From assembly GCF_015207875.1 (NCBI RefSeq), contig NZ_JADEVZ010000055.1, positions 1 to 34,628 on the forward strand: DNA of 34,628 nt. Direction: 5' to 3'. This DNA is from Dolichospermum sp. LEGE 00240. GTDB taxonomy: Bacteria; Cyanobacteriota; Cyanobacteriia; Cyanobacteriales; Nostocaceae. The notes below the pieces were generated by a model. That model was not told where the DNA came from. It did not search any database and saw nothing but the letters and a program-made list of their open reading frames with translations. Shown piece by piece: positions 1 through 8,608 of this stretch (the stretch's first letter is position 1; the number at the start of each line of letters is the position of its first letter). The position numbers were made by a program, and so were the translations under genes.

Positions 1-8
1 CTCCCTCC

Positions 9-1721
9 GTGACAACCCGACGGTATAAGAAAAATATGGAACAAGGTTACTCAGACAAAGCATACCGTTGGAATCGGGAAGAATACTCTAGCAAACGCCG
101 CTTTGTGGATATTTGGTCTTTTGTCTTGACCTTGATGTTCAAAATTTGGCGCTATAACAAGGCTTGGAGTTACCCTGGTGGTATAACAGAAGCCAAGCAA
201 GCAGCTAGACGCAAAGCCCAAGCAATCTGGATTAAAACGACGTTTTTAGATTTGGGTCCGACTTTTATTAAGATTGGACAATTGTTTTCAACTCGTGCGG
301 ATATTTTCTCTGCGGAATATGTGGAGGAGTTATCTAAGTTACAAGATAGAGTCCCGGCATTTAGTTATGAACAGGTAGAAGGAATTATTGAGCAGGAATT
401 AGGGAAGAAGATTTCCGTGCTGTTCCAAGATTTTGAACCTGTTCCCCTGGCTGCTGCTAGTTTGGGTCAAGTCCATAAGGCGATTTTGTATACTGGTGAG
501 TCAGTGGTTGTCAAGGTGCAACGCCCTGGACTCAAAAAGCTGTTTGAAATTGATTTAGGCATTCTTAAAGGTATTGCTCGCTATTTTCAAAACCATCCCA
601 AATGGGGACGGGGTAGAGATTGGATGGGTATATATGAAGAATGTTGTCGCATTCTTTGGGAAGAAATTGATTATCTGAATGAAGGACGCAACGCCGATAC
701 TTTTCGCCGGAATTTCCGTATTTATGATTGGGTAAAAGTACCGAGGGTTTATTGGCGTTATGCTACCTCTAGAGTGATTACTTTGGAGTATGTGCCGGGG
801 ATTAAAGTTAGTCAATATGATGCTTTAGATGCAGCGGGTGTGGATAGAAAAGCGATCGCTCGCTATGGCGCACAAGCCTATCTCCATCAACTTCTCAACA
901 ATGGTTTCTTCCACGCTGACCCCCACCCGGGTAATCTCGCAGTTAGTCCCGACGGGGCTTTGATTTTCTACGACTTCGGGATGATGGGAACAATTAAATC
1001 CAATGTCCGCGAAGGATTAATGGAAACCTTATTTGGCATCGCCCAAAAAGATGGCGACCGTGTGGTAAAATCTTTAGTTGATTTGGGAGCGATCGCCCCA
1101 GTTGAGGACATGGGACCCGTCCGTCGTTCAGTCCAGTTTATGCTGGATAACTTCATGGATAAGCCCTTTGAAAATCAATCTGTAGCAGCCATCAGTGAAG
1201 ACCTATATGAACTCGCTTATGATCAACCATTTCGGTTTCCAGCCACTTTTACCTTCGTCATGCGGGCCTTTTCCACCCTCGAAGGAGTCGGTAAAGGTCT
1301 AGATCCAGAATTTAATTTTATGGAAGTTGCCCAGCCTTACGCCATGCAGCTTATGACAGATAACAGTAGTTCTGAGGGGAATAGCTTCTTGAATGAATTA
1401 AGCCGTCAAGCAGTCCAAGTCAGTAGCACTGCTTTAGGATTACCACGAAGATTAGAAGATACCCTAGATAAAATAGAACGTGGGGATATTCGACTAAGAG
1501 TTCGCTCCGTAGAAACTGAACGCCTGATACGGCGACAGGGTAATATTCAACTGGGAATAAGTTATGCTCTTATTATCAGTGGTTTTACAATTGCCGCCAC
1601 AATTCTCCTAGTTAGCCATTATATATGGTTAGCAAGTCTGATTGGTTTAATTGCCGCATCAGTTTCATTCCTGCTGATTCGTTTGCTTTTACGCCTCGAC
1701 CGTTATGATCGGATGTATTAA
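9..1721 (+). CDS. ABC1/UbiB (AarF) family atypical kinase-like protein
   Basis: This 570-residue protein belongs to the ABC1/ADCK/UbiB family, whose bacterial and plastid members support quinone and prenyl-lipid metabolism at membranes. Visible landmarks are the family-specific KxGQ motif (KIGQ, residues 88-91), the Ala-rich nucleotide loop AAASLGQVHKA (148-158), the lysine strand VVVKVQRPG (166-174), the catalytic-loop equivalent FHADPHPGN (281-289) and the metal-binding DFG (302-304). Two hydrophobic helices close the C-terminus (about 517-563), so it is likely membrane anchored. The GTG at 9 is the first start in view, but the frame is open to the window edge. The ATG at 36 (MEQGYSDK) is an alternative. 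The PP2C gene follows after 21 bases, so the two may be cotranscribed. The family is certain; the substrate is unknown. Confidence 0.93.
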   Translation: MTTRRYKKNMEQGYSDKAYRWNREEYSSKRRFVDIWSFVLTLMFKIWRYNKAWSYPGGITEAKQAARRKAQAIWIKTTFLDLGPTFIKIGQLFSTRADIFSAEYVEELSKLQDRVPAFSYEQVEGIIEQELGKKISVLFQDFEPVPLAAASLGQVHKAILYTGESVVVKVQRPGLKKLFEIDLGILKGIARYFQNHPKWGRGRDWMGIYEECCRILWEEIDYLNEGRNADTFRRNFRIYDWVKVPRVYWRYATSRVITLEYVPGIKVSQYDALDAAGVDRKAIARYGAQAYLHQLLNNGFFHADPHPGNLAVSPDGALIFYDFGMMGTIKSNVREGLMETLFGIAQKDGDRVVKSLVDLGAIAPVEDMGPVRRSVQFMLDNFMDKPFENQSVAAISEDLYELAYDQPFRFPATFTFVMRAFSTLEGVGKGLDPEFNFMEVAQPYAMQLMTDNSSSEGNSFLNELSRQAVQVSSTALGLPRRLEDTLDKIERGDIRLRVRSVETERLIRRQGNIQLGISYALIISGFTIAATILLVSHYIWLASLIGLIAASVSFLLIRLLLRLDRYDRMY

Positions 1722-1742
1722 TTAATTGTTCAGGAAAAATCT

Positions 1743-2471
1743 ATGAAACTTGAATCTACCGGTTGTACAGATCCGGGGCTTATTCGTGCTTATAATCAAG
1801 ATTCCTACTATATTGATCCCGCAGGGCGATTCTTTATAGTCGCCGACGGGATGGGTGGTCATGCAGGAGGAGAAGAAGCCAGTCGCATCGCTACCGAAGA
1901 AATTCGTTCATATCTAGACAAAAATTGGCAATCCCCCGAATCTTCCTTAGAAATTTTAGAACAAGCTTTATTCACCGCCAATCAAGCCATAGTTAAAGAC
2001 CAGCAAAATCATCCCGAACGCGCTGACATGGGAACAACAGCCGTAGTCATCATGATTGGTCCAGATGAATTACCTGTATGTGGTCATGTTGGCGATTCCC
2101 GTCTTTACCGTCTGCGAGAATCACAATTAGAACAAATTACAGAAGATCATACCTGGATTGCTAGAGCCATAAAAATTGGCGATATTACTGCTGAGGAAGC
2201 CAGAGAGCATCCCTTTCGCCACGTTTTATCTAAATGTTTAGGTAGAGAAGACCTCCACCAGATTGATATTCAACCAGTAGATCTACAATTGGGCGATCGC
2301 CTACTCCTCTGTAGTGATGGACTTACAGAAGAACTTATAGATCAGAAAATTCTTGAATATATCAACAAAGCACCTAATTTAGAACAAGCTGCCCACACCT
2401 TAATTGAAGCTGCCAAAGAAGAAGGTGGACACGATAACATTACCGTCGTCCTCGTGTCTGTAGAAGCCTAA
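1743..2471 (+). CDS. PP2C-family Ser/Thr protein phosphatase
   Basis: A soluble 242-residue metal-dependent phosphatase (PPM/PP2C, Stp/PrpC-like) that would remove phosphate from Ser/Thr. It shows the complete motif series: RAYNQD (15-20), [12 protein letters not shown] (33-44, metal-binding Asp35), DMGTTA (95-100), GHVGDSR (114-120), CSDGLTE (190-196) and GGHDNITVV (228-236, metal-binding Asp231). Length is normal for the bacterial type and there is no membrane segment. An AGGA lies about 8 bases before the ATG. The gene sits 21 bases after the ABC1-kinase gene, suggesting one transcript. A Hanks-type kinase lies 1.5 kb further on, but a functional pairing is only a guess. The stop codon is followed at once by tandem repeats. 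Confidence 0.95.
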   Translation: MKLESTGCTDPGLIRAYNQDSYYIDPAGRFFIVADGMGGHAGGEEASRIATEEIRSYLDKNWQSPESSLEILEQALFTANQAIVKDQQNHPERADMGTTAVVIMIGPDELPVCGHVGDSRLYRLRESQLEQITEDHTWIARAIKIGDITAEEAREHPFRHVLSKCLGREDLHQIDIQPVDLQLGDRLLLCSDGLTEELIDQKILEYINKAPNLEQAAHTLIEAAKEEGGHDNITVVLVSVEA

Positions 2472-2553
2472 TAGGAGTCAGGAGTCAGGAGTTCAGGCGT
2501 TCAGGAGTTCAGGCGTTCAGGAGTCAGGAGTCAGGAGTCAAAAGTTCAGGAGA
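2472..2553. repeat. Degenerate tandem repeat (TCAGGAG / TTCAGGCG)
   Basis: Directly after the PP2C stop there are about eleven imperfect 7-8 base units of the TCAGGAG / GTTCAGGAG type. The same words recur at about 3968-3995 (inverted), 9174-9184, 11360-11380 and 22483-22560. They are typical intergenic filler of Nostocales genomes. Here and near 22.5 kb they directly precede a GTCACCT array, giving a shared composite structure. Confidence 0.8.
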
Positions 2554-2570
2554 AAGAAGAAAATTCTTTA

Positions 2571-2850
2571 CCTGTCACCTGTCACCTGTCACCTATCACC
2601 TGTCACCTGTCACCTGTCACCTGTCACCTGTCACCTGTCACCTGTCACCTGTCACCTGTCACCTGTCACCTGTCACCTGTCACCTGTCACCTGTCACCTG
2701 TCACCTGTCACCTGTCACCTGTCACCTGTCACCTGTCACCTGTCACCTGTCACCTGTCACCTGTCACCTGTCACCTGTCACCTGTCACCTGTGTCACCTG
2801 TACCCTATCACCTATCACCTGTCACCTGTCACCTGTCACCTGTCACCTGT
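2571..2850. repeat. STRR heptanucleotide array (GTCACCT)n, about 40 copies
   Basis: About 280 bases of near-perfect head-to-tail GTCACCT units, roughly 40 copies. Interruptions are an ATCACCT unit near 2595 and a short irregular stretch near 2790-2815 (GTGTCACC, TACCCTATCACC). This matches the short tandemly repeated repetitive (STRR) sequences known from heterocystous cyanobacteria. The unit is not a multiple of three, so open frames through it are not genes. It has no spacers and is not a CRISPR array. Confidence 0.95.
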
Positions 2851-2984
2851 TCCCTAAAAAAAGTAAATATACTGAACAATTTGTTCAAATTGAGCATTTT
2901 TTATATTAGCAATTTGATAAAAATATTTTTAATCTCCAAAAATTACCACAGGAGCTTAAACTTCTATAATTTCCACAATTGACA

Positions 2985-3087
2985 TAAGCTGTTGTGCATT
3001 TAGTTTGTATAATTCTAGCGGGCAAGATGCCCGCACTACAAAGTTCAAGTAAATTATGGTTATCAAATTTAGCTGCGTAACAGCTTA
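2985..3087 (-). mobile_element. MITE, family A copy 1 (IS630-type ends)
   Basis: A 103-base element bounded by TA on each side, with inverted ends TAAGCTGTTGTGCA and TGCGTAACAGCTTA. Its reverse complement is almost identical to 6382-6483. The ends match those of the IS630-type element at 30275-31470, so it is probably a non-autonomous derivative mobilised by that transposase. It contains a perfect hairpin, GCGGGCA-AGA-TGCCCGC (about 3019-3035). It codes for nothing. Confidence 0.85.
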
Positions 3088-3589
3088 TTGCACCTTGTAG
3101 TCTGTCTTAAATAAACAGCAAATAGGCGGTTAATAAATCAGATAATCCAGATCAGTGCCAAACATCAAACTTGCCTGTCTCTCGATTTCTCCCCTATAAC
3201 CCCTAAATGTCAACCAACCCATAACTACTGTAACTTAAAGAATCTTCACCAAAATCAGACCATCCAACTTGCACGAATCCGCTCTCTGCGGACATAATTT
3301 TTGTATCAAAAAAACATGATAATACACACCTCAAAAAAATAAATTCAAAAAGATGGGCAAATTGTCAAATACTTGTTATCTTTCTTAATATAGAGAAACA
3401 AATGTCAGGGAAAATCTAGCCCAGAGATGACTTCTTAGGACTTTTATCTAATTCAACAGATTGTAAATCAAGGGAACAAGGAATTTAAATAACAAGCAAC
3501 AGCTTCTTGTACCTTGAAATTCCCAACTTCCAACTTTTCAATTCTGTGATCAATTCCGATTTTACACCTTGTTTGTTTTGGAGTTCATT
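3088..3589. other. Intergenic region upstream of nblA
   Basis: About 500 AT-rich bases with no coding capacity. It presumably holds the nblA promoter, since nblA genes are induced by nitrogen or sulfur starvation. I looked for a clean NtcA palindrome (GTA-N8-TAC) and found none. Its length suggests a long leader or several promoters, but I cannot place them from sequence alone. Confidence 0.5.
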
Positions 3590-3787
3590 ATGAATCAACG
3601 AACTGAACTATCTTTGGAACAGCAATTTAGCATTCGCTCTTTTGCCACACAAGTCCAACACATGAGCCACGAACAAGCTCAAGATTTTTTGGTCAAACTG
3701 TATGAGCAAATGGTCGTTCGGGAAGCAACTTATCAAGAAATGCTCAAACACCAATGGGGTCTAGAATCAGATCCCAATATGGCATAA
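3590..3787 (+). CDS. nblA: NblA phycobilisome degradation protein
   Basis: A 65-residue protein that I recognise as NblA, the small helical adaptor that binds phycobiliproteins and recruits Clp protease to dismantle phycobilisomes during nutrient starvation. The family pattern is clear: LSLEQQFSIRSFATQV, then MSHEQAQDFLVKLYEQM and VVREATYQEMLKHQWG. I place the start at the ATG at 3590 because GGAG lies 7 bases upstream and homologues begin MNQ. An upstream in-frame codon at 3569 would add seven residues without a ribosome site. The gene stands alone with a long upstream region, consistent with individual stress regulation. Confidence 0.95.
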   Translation: MNQRTELSLEQQFSIRSFATQVQHMSHEQAQDFLVKLYEQMVVREATYQEMLKHQWGLESDPNMA

Positions 3788-4001
3788 GGTTACTAATGAG
3801 TAACGTCTCCTGTATCGCAGTGGGCGACCTCCTTCTCTTGCTCGTTTCCAGACAGGAAAAAAGCTGGGGATGTTGGGGCGTTAACTTCGATTACTACTAC
3901 AGTATTGTGATTTATCCTCCAATTAATTCTTTATTTTTTCATTCCTCATTTTCTAATTCTTCATTCTGACTCCTGAACTCCTGACTCCTGACCTGAAAAG
4001 A

Positions 4002-5609
4002 TCAACCAGAAATATCGAATGAAGAATCAGTATCAATTGTTTCTAACTTAGCTAATATTTTAGGTTTAATTTTTTCATATTCCTTTTTCAATAGATTTTT
4101 ACTAATTTGACCATCTGTTGATGAGGTTAAACCTTGACTAGAAACAAGCCACTCTTGCAATCTTTCTCTTTGGGCCGCAGCAATATTTGATTGTAATATA
4201 TGTGTGCAAGGATGAGGAGTTTCTTTAGCGAAGAATAATAAACGATATTGTCCAGTATTGTACAGTAATCGAGTGATTTCTTGTCCAGAACTAGTTTTGA
4301 GATCCAAATAATAAGGCAACCATTTAGCCCCATGTTGACGACTATAAATAACTGTAATCCATAACATGACAGGATGGGGAGAAGAAATAAAGAGAAATTG
4401 ATTGTAGCGAGTACAAACTAAGCGTTTTTGAATTTCTTCTTGGGGTAGCATCACCCATAAAGCTGGTAACAACGTTTTATCGTGGTAAATGGGTTGAATA
4501 AACACGATATTGGCAATGGGTTTATTGTGTGGCCAAGTAACTAACTGTGTTATGTCATGATGAACTGAATATCTTCGTAGTTCGACTTGTGTATTGTGAC
4601 TGGTAACGGGAATTGTCAGGAGATTGGTTTTTATTTTCTCTACTGGTTCTGGAACTACAGGAGAGATGGGTTTAATAATGTCTTGAGTATCTTGATATAT
4701 AAAAGCATTCTCAGTGGTATTATGCGTTTCCTTTTGCTGTTCTAGAGTAGTCAGAATATTAATAATTTCATTGATACTTTGGGGGCGTTCGCTGGGTTTT
4801 TTGCATAAACAATTCATAATGACATCTTCTAATTGCTTGGGTAGATGCAAATTAGGAGAAATTTCTGCAAAGGAACAGGGTTTTTCAAAAGTGTGGGCTT
4901 TATACCATGCTCCAAAGGTGTTGGTTGATGCCACCACAGGAATTTTACCAGTCAGCATTTCAAACATCATGATCCCAAAACTGTAGATATCAGAACGACT
5001 ATCTAGTTCTTTACCTTCAATTTGTTCAGGAGAAGAATAAGCCAAAGTTCCTAAATAAAACTTGGTATGATCACTATTAGACATGAGTAATTTAGCAATA
5101 CCAAAGTCTAAAACTTTGACTAATTCTCCAAAACTGGGGTCTTGAATTACCATGATATTACCCGGTTTAATATCACGATGGATGATTGGACAAATTTTTC
5201 CATCTACAGGAATACCATTATGAGCGCACTGTAGTCCTAAACCAATTTGCTTGGACATACTGACAAATCTTGCTAAACTTAGATGTTTTTGGCGAATGAT
5301 CTGACCTAATGTTTGTCCCTGTAGATATTCCATGACGTAGTATGTTTCATCTACCCCATAGTCCATGACTCGGACGATATGGATACTTTTTTGACCAAGT
5401 AAGGCGCAGGTTTTAGCTTCTCGCTCAAATCGTTCTTGGCAACGCATCCTTTCGTTTTGGATGGATAAAGTTAGAAACTTGACTGCAACAGGGACACCTC
5501 CCAGCAACGTATCCTTAGCACGATAAACTCGTCCCATCGCACCAGAGCCAATTAGCTCTTGTAGTTGGTAACGGTTGCCGAGTAAGCGACCAATGTTGGG
5601 GTCTGACAT
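4002..5609 (-). CDS. Hanks-type Ser/Thr protein kinase (PknB-like) with unusual C-terminal region
   Basis: A 535-residue protein with a complete eukaryotic-like kinase domain at residues 14-290: glycine loop GSGAMGRV (21-28), VAVK lysine 44, Glu64 of helix C, catalytic loop HRDIKPGN (144-151), DFG (168-170), SPE (193-195) and DIYSFG (207-212). All catalytic residues are present, so it should be active. Residues about 300-535 carry no PASTA repeats, no transmembrane helix and no domain I recognise. They are moderately hydrophobic with beta-like stretches (for example ALWVMLPQEE and LFISSPHPVMLWITVIY), suggesting a folded cytosolic sensory or partner-binding domain. The gene is monocistronic, with about 290 noncoding bases upstream that include a MITE. 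Confidence 0.93.
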   Translation of the reverse strand: MSDPNIGRLLGNRYQLQELIGSGAMGRVYRAKDTLLGGVPVAVKFLTLSIQNERMRCQERFEREAKTCALLGQKSIHIVRVMDYGVDETYYVMEYLQGQTLGQIIRQKHLSLARFVSMSKQIGLGLQCAHNGIPVDGKICPIIHRDIKPGNIMVIQDPSFGELVKVLDFGIAKLLMSNSDHTKFYLGTLAYSSPEQIEGKELDSRSDIYSFGIMMFEMLTGKIPVVASTNTFGAWYKAHTFEKPCSFAEISPNLHLPKQLEDVIMNCLCKKPSERPQSINEIINILTTLEQQKETHNTTENAFIYQDTQDIIKPISPVVPEPVEKIKTNLLTIPVTSHNTQVELRRYSVHHDITQLVTWPHNKPIANIVFIQPIYHDKTLLPALWVMLPQEEIQKRLVCTRYNQFLFISSPHPVMLWITVIYSRQHGAKWLPYYLDLKTSSGQEITRLLYNTGQYRLLFFAKETPHPCTHILQSNIAAAQRERLQEWLVSSQGLTSSTDGQISKNLLKKEYEKIKPKILAKLETIDTDSSFDISG

Positions 5610-5803
5610 AGAAAATTCGACTCCAATGTTTAACAGTTCGGGGGGTAGTTTTGTAGGTTTCGGTGATTAGAAAGTAGGTGAAAAACCTGAGAATTAAAAC
5701 CGAAAATTCATCAATTCTAAATTAGACATAATTGATTAATTTGAACTCAAAAATAAAAACAAACAACCTCTCATTGTAGCATAAAAAACTTTTGCAGGAG
5801 GCC

Positions 5804-5898
5804 TAGTACCGCAGGGCGGAAGTCGAAAGTCAAAACGAAGACAGTATAGGCTTTTTAATGATTGAGAATGGTTAGTTTATTTATGCCGTGTTGTACTA
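5804..5898 (+). mobile_element. MITE, family B copy 1
   Basis: A 95-base element bounded by TA, with imperfect inverted ends GTACCGCAGGGCG and the complement of GCCGTGTTGTAC. It aligns along its full length, in the same orientation, with 7817-7918; both contain the words GTCAAAA, CTTTTTA and TGATTGAGAATG. The right-hand TA (5897-5898) lies inside the TAG stop codon of the neighbouring minus-strand gene. Because both the element and the old flank put a G after that TA, the stop codon is kept. Confidence 0.75.
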
Positions 5899-6363
5899 AT
5901 GTAATTGGCGTTCTAGACTAGCTTCCATTGTACTATCTAAAAAATGACCAACAAGAATGCCACTAGTTAGATAATACTGGTTGTCATCAATTTGATGTAG
6001 GGTTTCAAAACCACTGCGTCTTTGACGATGGCGAAGGTCAGTGGAGCTATCTCCGAGTACCCAATAACGCTGAACAATTGTATCTGGACAAATCCAGCCT
6101 TCACCTTCTACTTGTCCGAGATAATTATGTTGAAGCAGAAAAGTATACTGACGCTCTCCTTTATGAAGTCGTCCTTTATACTGAAAAGAAATTTCTGGGC
6201 GATCGCTGTTAGGAAAGATTAATTTTGTAGCCATAGAGAACCAATTATCTCGATGCCAAACCACTAATGTTAAACCCTTCAAGGGAATTGGTTGACTATT
6301 GCGCTCCAACCAACTACCTTGGATCACCCACTTTCCTGGTTCTAATAAAAAAGTATGTCCCAC
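5896..6363 (-). CDS. Hypothetical protein, 155 aa
   Basis: I do not recognise a named family. The 155-residue protein is soluble, with no signal peptide or membrane helix. It is rich in aromatic residues and alternating hydrophobic positions (LTLVVWHRDNWFSMATKLIF, RQYTFLLQHNYLGQVEGEGW, QRYWVLGD), which suggests a beta-barrel or lipocalin-like fold. Codon use resembles its neighbours, supporting a real gene. It is flanked by MITEs on both sides: family B ends in its stop codon and family A begins 19 bases before its start. Function is unknown. Confidence 0.7.
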   Translation of the reverse strand: MGHTFLLEPGKWVIQGSWLERNSQPIPLKGLTLVVWHRDNWFSMATKLIFPNSDRPEISFQYKGRLHKGERQYTFLLQHNYLGQVEGEGWICPDTIVQRYWVLGDSSTDLRHRQRRSGFETLHQIDDNQYYLTSGILVGHFLDSTMEASLERQLH

Positions 6364-6381
6364 AGGCTAAATCCCTTGTTT

Positions 6382-6483
6382 TAAGCTGTTACGCAGCTAA
6401 ATTTGATAACCATAATTTACTTGAACTTTGTGGTGCGGGCATCTTGCCCGCTAGAATTTACAAACTAAATGCACAACAGCTTA
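6382..6483 (+). mobile_element. MITE, family A copy 2 (IS630-type ends)
   Basis: A 102-base element flanked by TA, in the opposite orientation to the copy at 2985-3087 and differing from it at only a few positions. Its left 28 bases match the left end of the IS at 30275 with two mismatches, and the last 13 bases (GCACAACAGCTTA) match the right end exactly. It carries the same GCGGGCA/TGCCCGC hairpin. It lies between two minus-strand genes, just upstream of the 155-residue protein. Confidence 0.85.
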
Positions 6484-6557
6484 ATCTAGCACAGTTGAAG
6501 TTTAGAAATACTTGCTAACATAGTATTTCCAGAGAAAAGAAGAGAATATAGACTAAA

Positions 6558-7727
6558 TTAGCGATAATTATCGTGAATTTCGCCTAAAAGCATCTCTTGA
6601 TATGCTCCTGTGACTGCGGGTAAGTTACCAGGAATATTGATGTTTCGCCAGTATGCTAAAACCGCAAAAGCGATCGCCTCTTTAAATGCAGCACTTAAGC
6701 CAAACTCATCTGTAGTTGACACTGGAACATTCCCCAATAACAACTGTAAGCGATTTTTTAAGTAACTATTACGACTGCCACCACCACATAATATTACCTT
6801 ATGTGGTCTTCTAGGCAGAAAATTATCATAACTATGGACAATAGAAACTGCCGTTAATTCTGTGATAGTTGCTAAAAAATCTGCGGCATTAAGTTGGTAA
6901 GTTTGGGCATCCTCTAAACAATCATGCAAGTAGGTAAGACCAAATAACTCCCGTCCAGTAGATTTGGGTGGTGGCAAATGGAAATATTCGTGACTTACCC
7001 ATTGTTCCACCAAGGGGTAACAGGGTGTACCACTGGCTGCCCAATCACCATTATTGTCATAGCTTTTAGTGCCATTTGTAAAATGCTGGACGGCTAGATC
7101 CAATAAACTATTACCTGGACCTGTATCCCAGCCGCGAATTTGCGACAACCAATCATCACTACGGGCGGGAAGATACGTAACATTACTAATACCCCCAATA
7201 TTTTGAATACAACGTCCTTCCTGGAGATGACTGAGTAAATAGGCATCTACTTTAGGAACAAGGGGCGCACCGTGACCATAAGCAGCTATATCTGCTATTC
7301 GGAAATTACTGACAGTAGTAATACCTGTTAAATGGGCAATCATCGCGCCCCGTCCCAGTTGGCAGCTATAACCCAGTTCTTCTAGTCCTTGGGGTGGACG
7401 ATGGTAAACAGTTTGACCATGAGAACCGATGAGGGTGGCTCTGGGATGACCAAATTGAATATGTTGAGCAGCTTGGGCAAAATTATGAGCGATCGCATCA
7501 TCTATTGCGGCTAAATCTGCCATTGATATCGCCGTACCAGCCCCCAGCCCAAGAATGTGTTCTCTGAGTTGAGGGGAGTAGGGATAGGTTTCCCCTGCCA
7601 GTAATTTCACTTTCAAATCCAAATCTCTACCGGAAATTTCTACTAAAGCGGTATCTATCCCATCTACGGACGTACCACTCATTAAACCAATTACGCGAGT
7701 CGGTTGCATTGACTCAAATACTTTCAT
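6558..7727 (-). CDS. anmK: Anhydro-N-acetylmuramic acid kinase
   Basis: A 389-residue sugar kinase that phosphorylates and opens 1,6-anhydro-MurNAc released by murein turnover, giving MurNAc-6-phosphate for peptidoglycan recycling. Diagnostic segments are [14 protein letters not shown] (N-terminal phosphate loop), [37 protein letters not shown] (catalytic Asp) and [12 protein letters not shown] near the C-terminus. Length is normal for AnmK. The first ATG gives a short lead (MKVFES) before a second Met at residue 7, and neither has a strong ribosome site, so the start is uncertain by six residues. A family B MITE and a palindromic repeat lie upstream. Confidence 0.95.
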   Translation of the reverse strand: MKVFESMQPTRVIGLMSGTSVDGIDTALVEISGRDLDLKVKLLAGETYPYSPQLREHILGLGAGTAISMADLAAIDDAIAHNFAQAAQHIQFGHPRATLIGSHGQTVYHRPPQGLEELGYSCQLGRGAMIAHLTGITTVSNFRIADIAAYGHGAPLVPKVDAYLLSHLQEGRCIQNIGGISNVTYLPARSDDWLSQIRGWDTGPGNSLLDLAVQHFTNGTKSYDNNGDWAASGTPCYPLVEQWVSHEYFHLPPPKSTGRELFGLTYLHDCLEDAQTYQLNAADFLATITELTAVSIVHSYDNFLPRRPHKVILCGGGSRNSYLKNRLQLLLGNVPVSTTDEFGLSAAFKEAIAFAVLAYWRNINIPGNLPAVTGAYQEMLLGEIHDNYR

Positions 7728-7816
7728 GAATTTGCGATCGTAGTGTAATTGATCCTATTACCCATGTCAAAACAATACTCTTACAGGAATATCCGGTAAG
7801 GCTTGACCATACAACC

Positions 7817-7918
7817 TAGTACCGCAAGGCGTTCGTCAAAAGTCAAAAGTCAAAAATAATATGGCGTCAGCTTTTTAGTGATTGAGAATGATTTTTTTAT
7901 TTACGCCGTGCTGCACTA
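7817..7918 (+). mobile_element. MITE, family B copy 2
   Basis: A 102-base element between TA dinucleotides set in CTAG, with inverted ends GTACCGCAAGGCG and CGCCGTGCTGCAC (three mismatches). It is a second copy of 5804-5898 in the same orientation. Size and TA target are similar to MITE family A, but the ends differ, so it belongs to another transposase not seen here. Confidence 0.75.
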
Positions 7919-7951
7919 GGATGATTGTTCCTTCCTTTCACCTCCTGAATC

Positions 7952-7973
7952 GGCGCAAGCCCTGCGCCCCTAC
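7952..7973. repeat. Dispersed GC-rich palindromic repeat
   Basis: GGCGCAAGCCCTGCGCC followed by CCTAC is one of three copies in the window; the others are 8770-8792 and 32252-32274, both in the opposite orientation. It is a short hairpin of the kind scattered between genes in Nostoc-like genomes. Here it sits between kdpC and anmK and could stop or stabilise the kdp transcript. Confidence 0.6.
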
Positions 7974-8008
7974 ATTTTATGCCACGCTTCACTATCAGCA
8001 ACCCCTAA

Positions 8009-8608
8009 CTAATTTTGCTGACGATTAATATCTTGTAAATCCAAAGCATAATTTAAACGTAAAATATTTACCCCTGGTTCACCAAAAACTCCTAAAAACC
8101 TGCCATCAAGATACTTATTAATTAACGGAATAATATCATCTTCCTGAATACCCCGTGCCTGTGCCACTCTCTCTATTTGTTGTCGTGCTGCTTTTAAAGA
8201 AATGTGGGGATCTAAACCAGACCCGGACGTATAAATCAAATCAGCCACAGGTTGTTTATCCTGATTCTGCAATTCTTCCACCTGCTTGAGAATACGTTCC
8301 TTAAGTTCGGGATTCGTAGGAGCAAGATTACTACCCCCAGAAATACCCGTTGGTTGAGCTTTTCTACCTTGACTATATCTAACAGCACTGGGACGACCAT
8401 GAAAATAACGATCAGATGTGAATACCTGACCAATTAAAGTCGAACCAATAGGTTGATCATTGATATTTAAAATCACACTACCATTAGCGGAAATCGGGAA
8501 AAAAGACTGACCGACTAGCAATATAAAAAGAGGATAGACAATTGCTGTTAATAACCAAATTACCAAAGTAATTCTAATTGCTTTGACAGTTTCTCTAAAA
8601 ATAGACAT
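8009..8608 (-). CDS. kdpC: KdpC subunit of K+-transporting P-type ATPase
   Basis: The 199-residue KdpC is the single-span accessory subunit that stabilises the KdpFABC pump and assists ATP binding by KdpB. It has one N-terminal membrane helix (about residues 12-35), then the conserved periplasmic domain: IGSTLIGQVFTSDRYFHGRPSA without the central insert, SGGSNLAPTNPEL, TSGSGLDPHISLKAA and a C-terminal FLGVFGEPGVNILRLN. It is the last gene of the kdp cluster, separated from the KdpF-like gene by an unusually long 263- to 481-base stretch depending on which end is measured, so it may have its own expression signals. No kdpD or kdpE follows in the window. Confidence 0.96.
   Translation of the reverse strand: MSIFRETVKAIRITLVIWLLTAIVYPLFILLVGQSFFPISANGSVILNINDQPIGSTLIGQVFTSDRYFHGRPSAVRYSQGRKAQPTGISGGSNLAPTNPELKERILKQVEELQNQDKQPVADLIYTSGSGLDPHISLKAARQQIERVAQARGIQEDDIIPLINKYLDGRFLGVFGEPGVNILRLNYALDLQDINRQQN

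Noticed and set aside
2571-2850. GTCACCT array as a possible CRISPR or as a repeat-coding gene (open frame 2791-2982)
   Set aside because: Units are contiguous heptamers with no spacers, and the period is not a multiple of three; the open frame exists only because the repeat lacks stops.
3754-3969. Open frame after nblA
   Set aside because: It overlaps the end of nblA in another frame, ends in repeat words (TCATTTTCTAATTCTTCATT) and has no ribosome site.
1743-5609. PP2C phosphatase, NblA and Ser/Thr kinase as one regulatory system
   Set aside because: They are in different orientations, are separated by repeats and a MITE, and share no visible signal; proximity alone is weak evidence.
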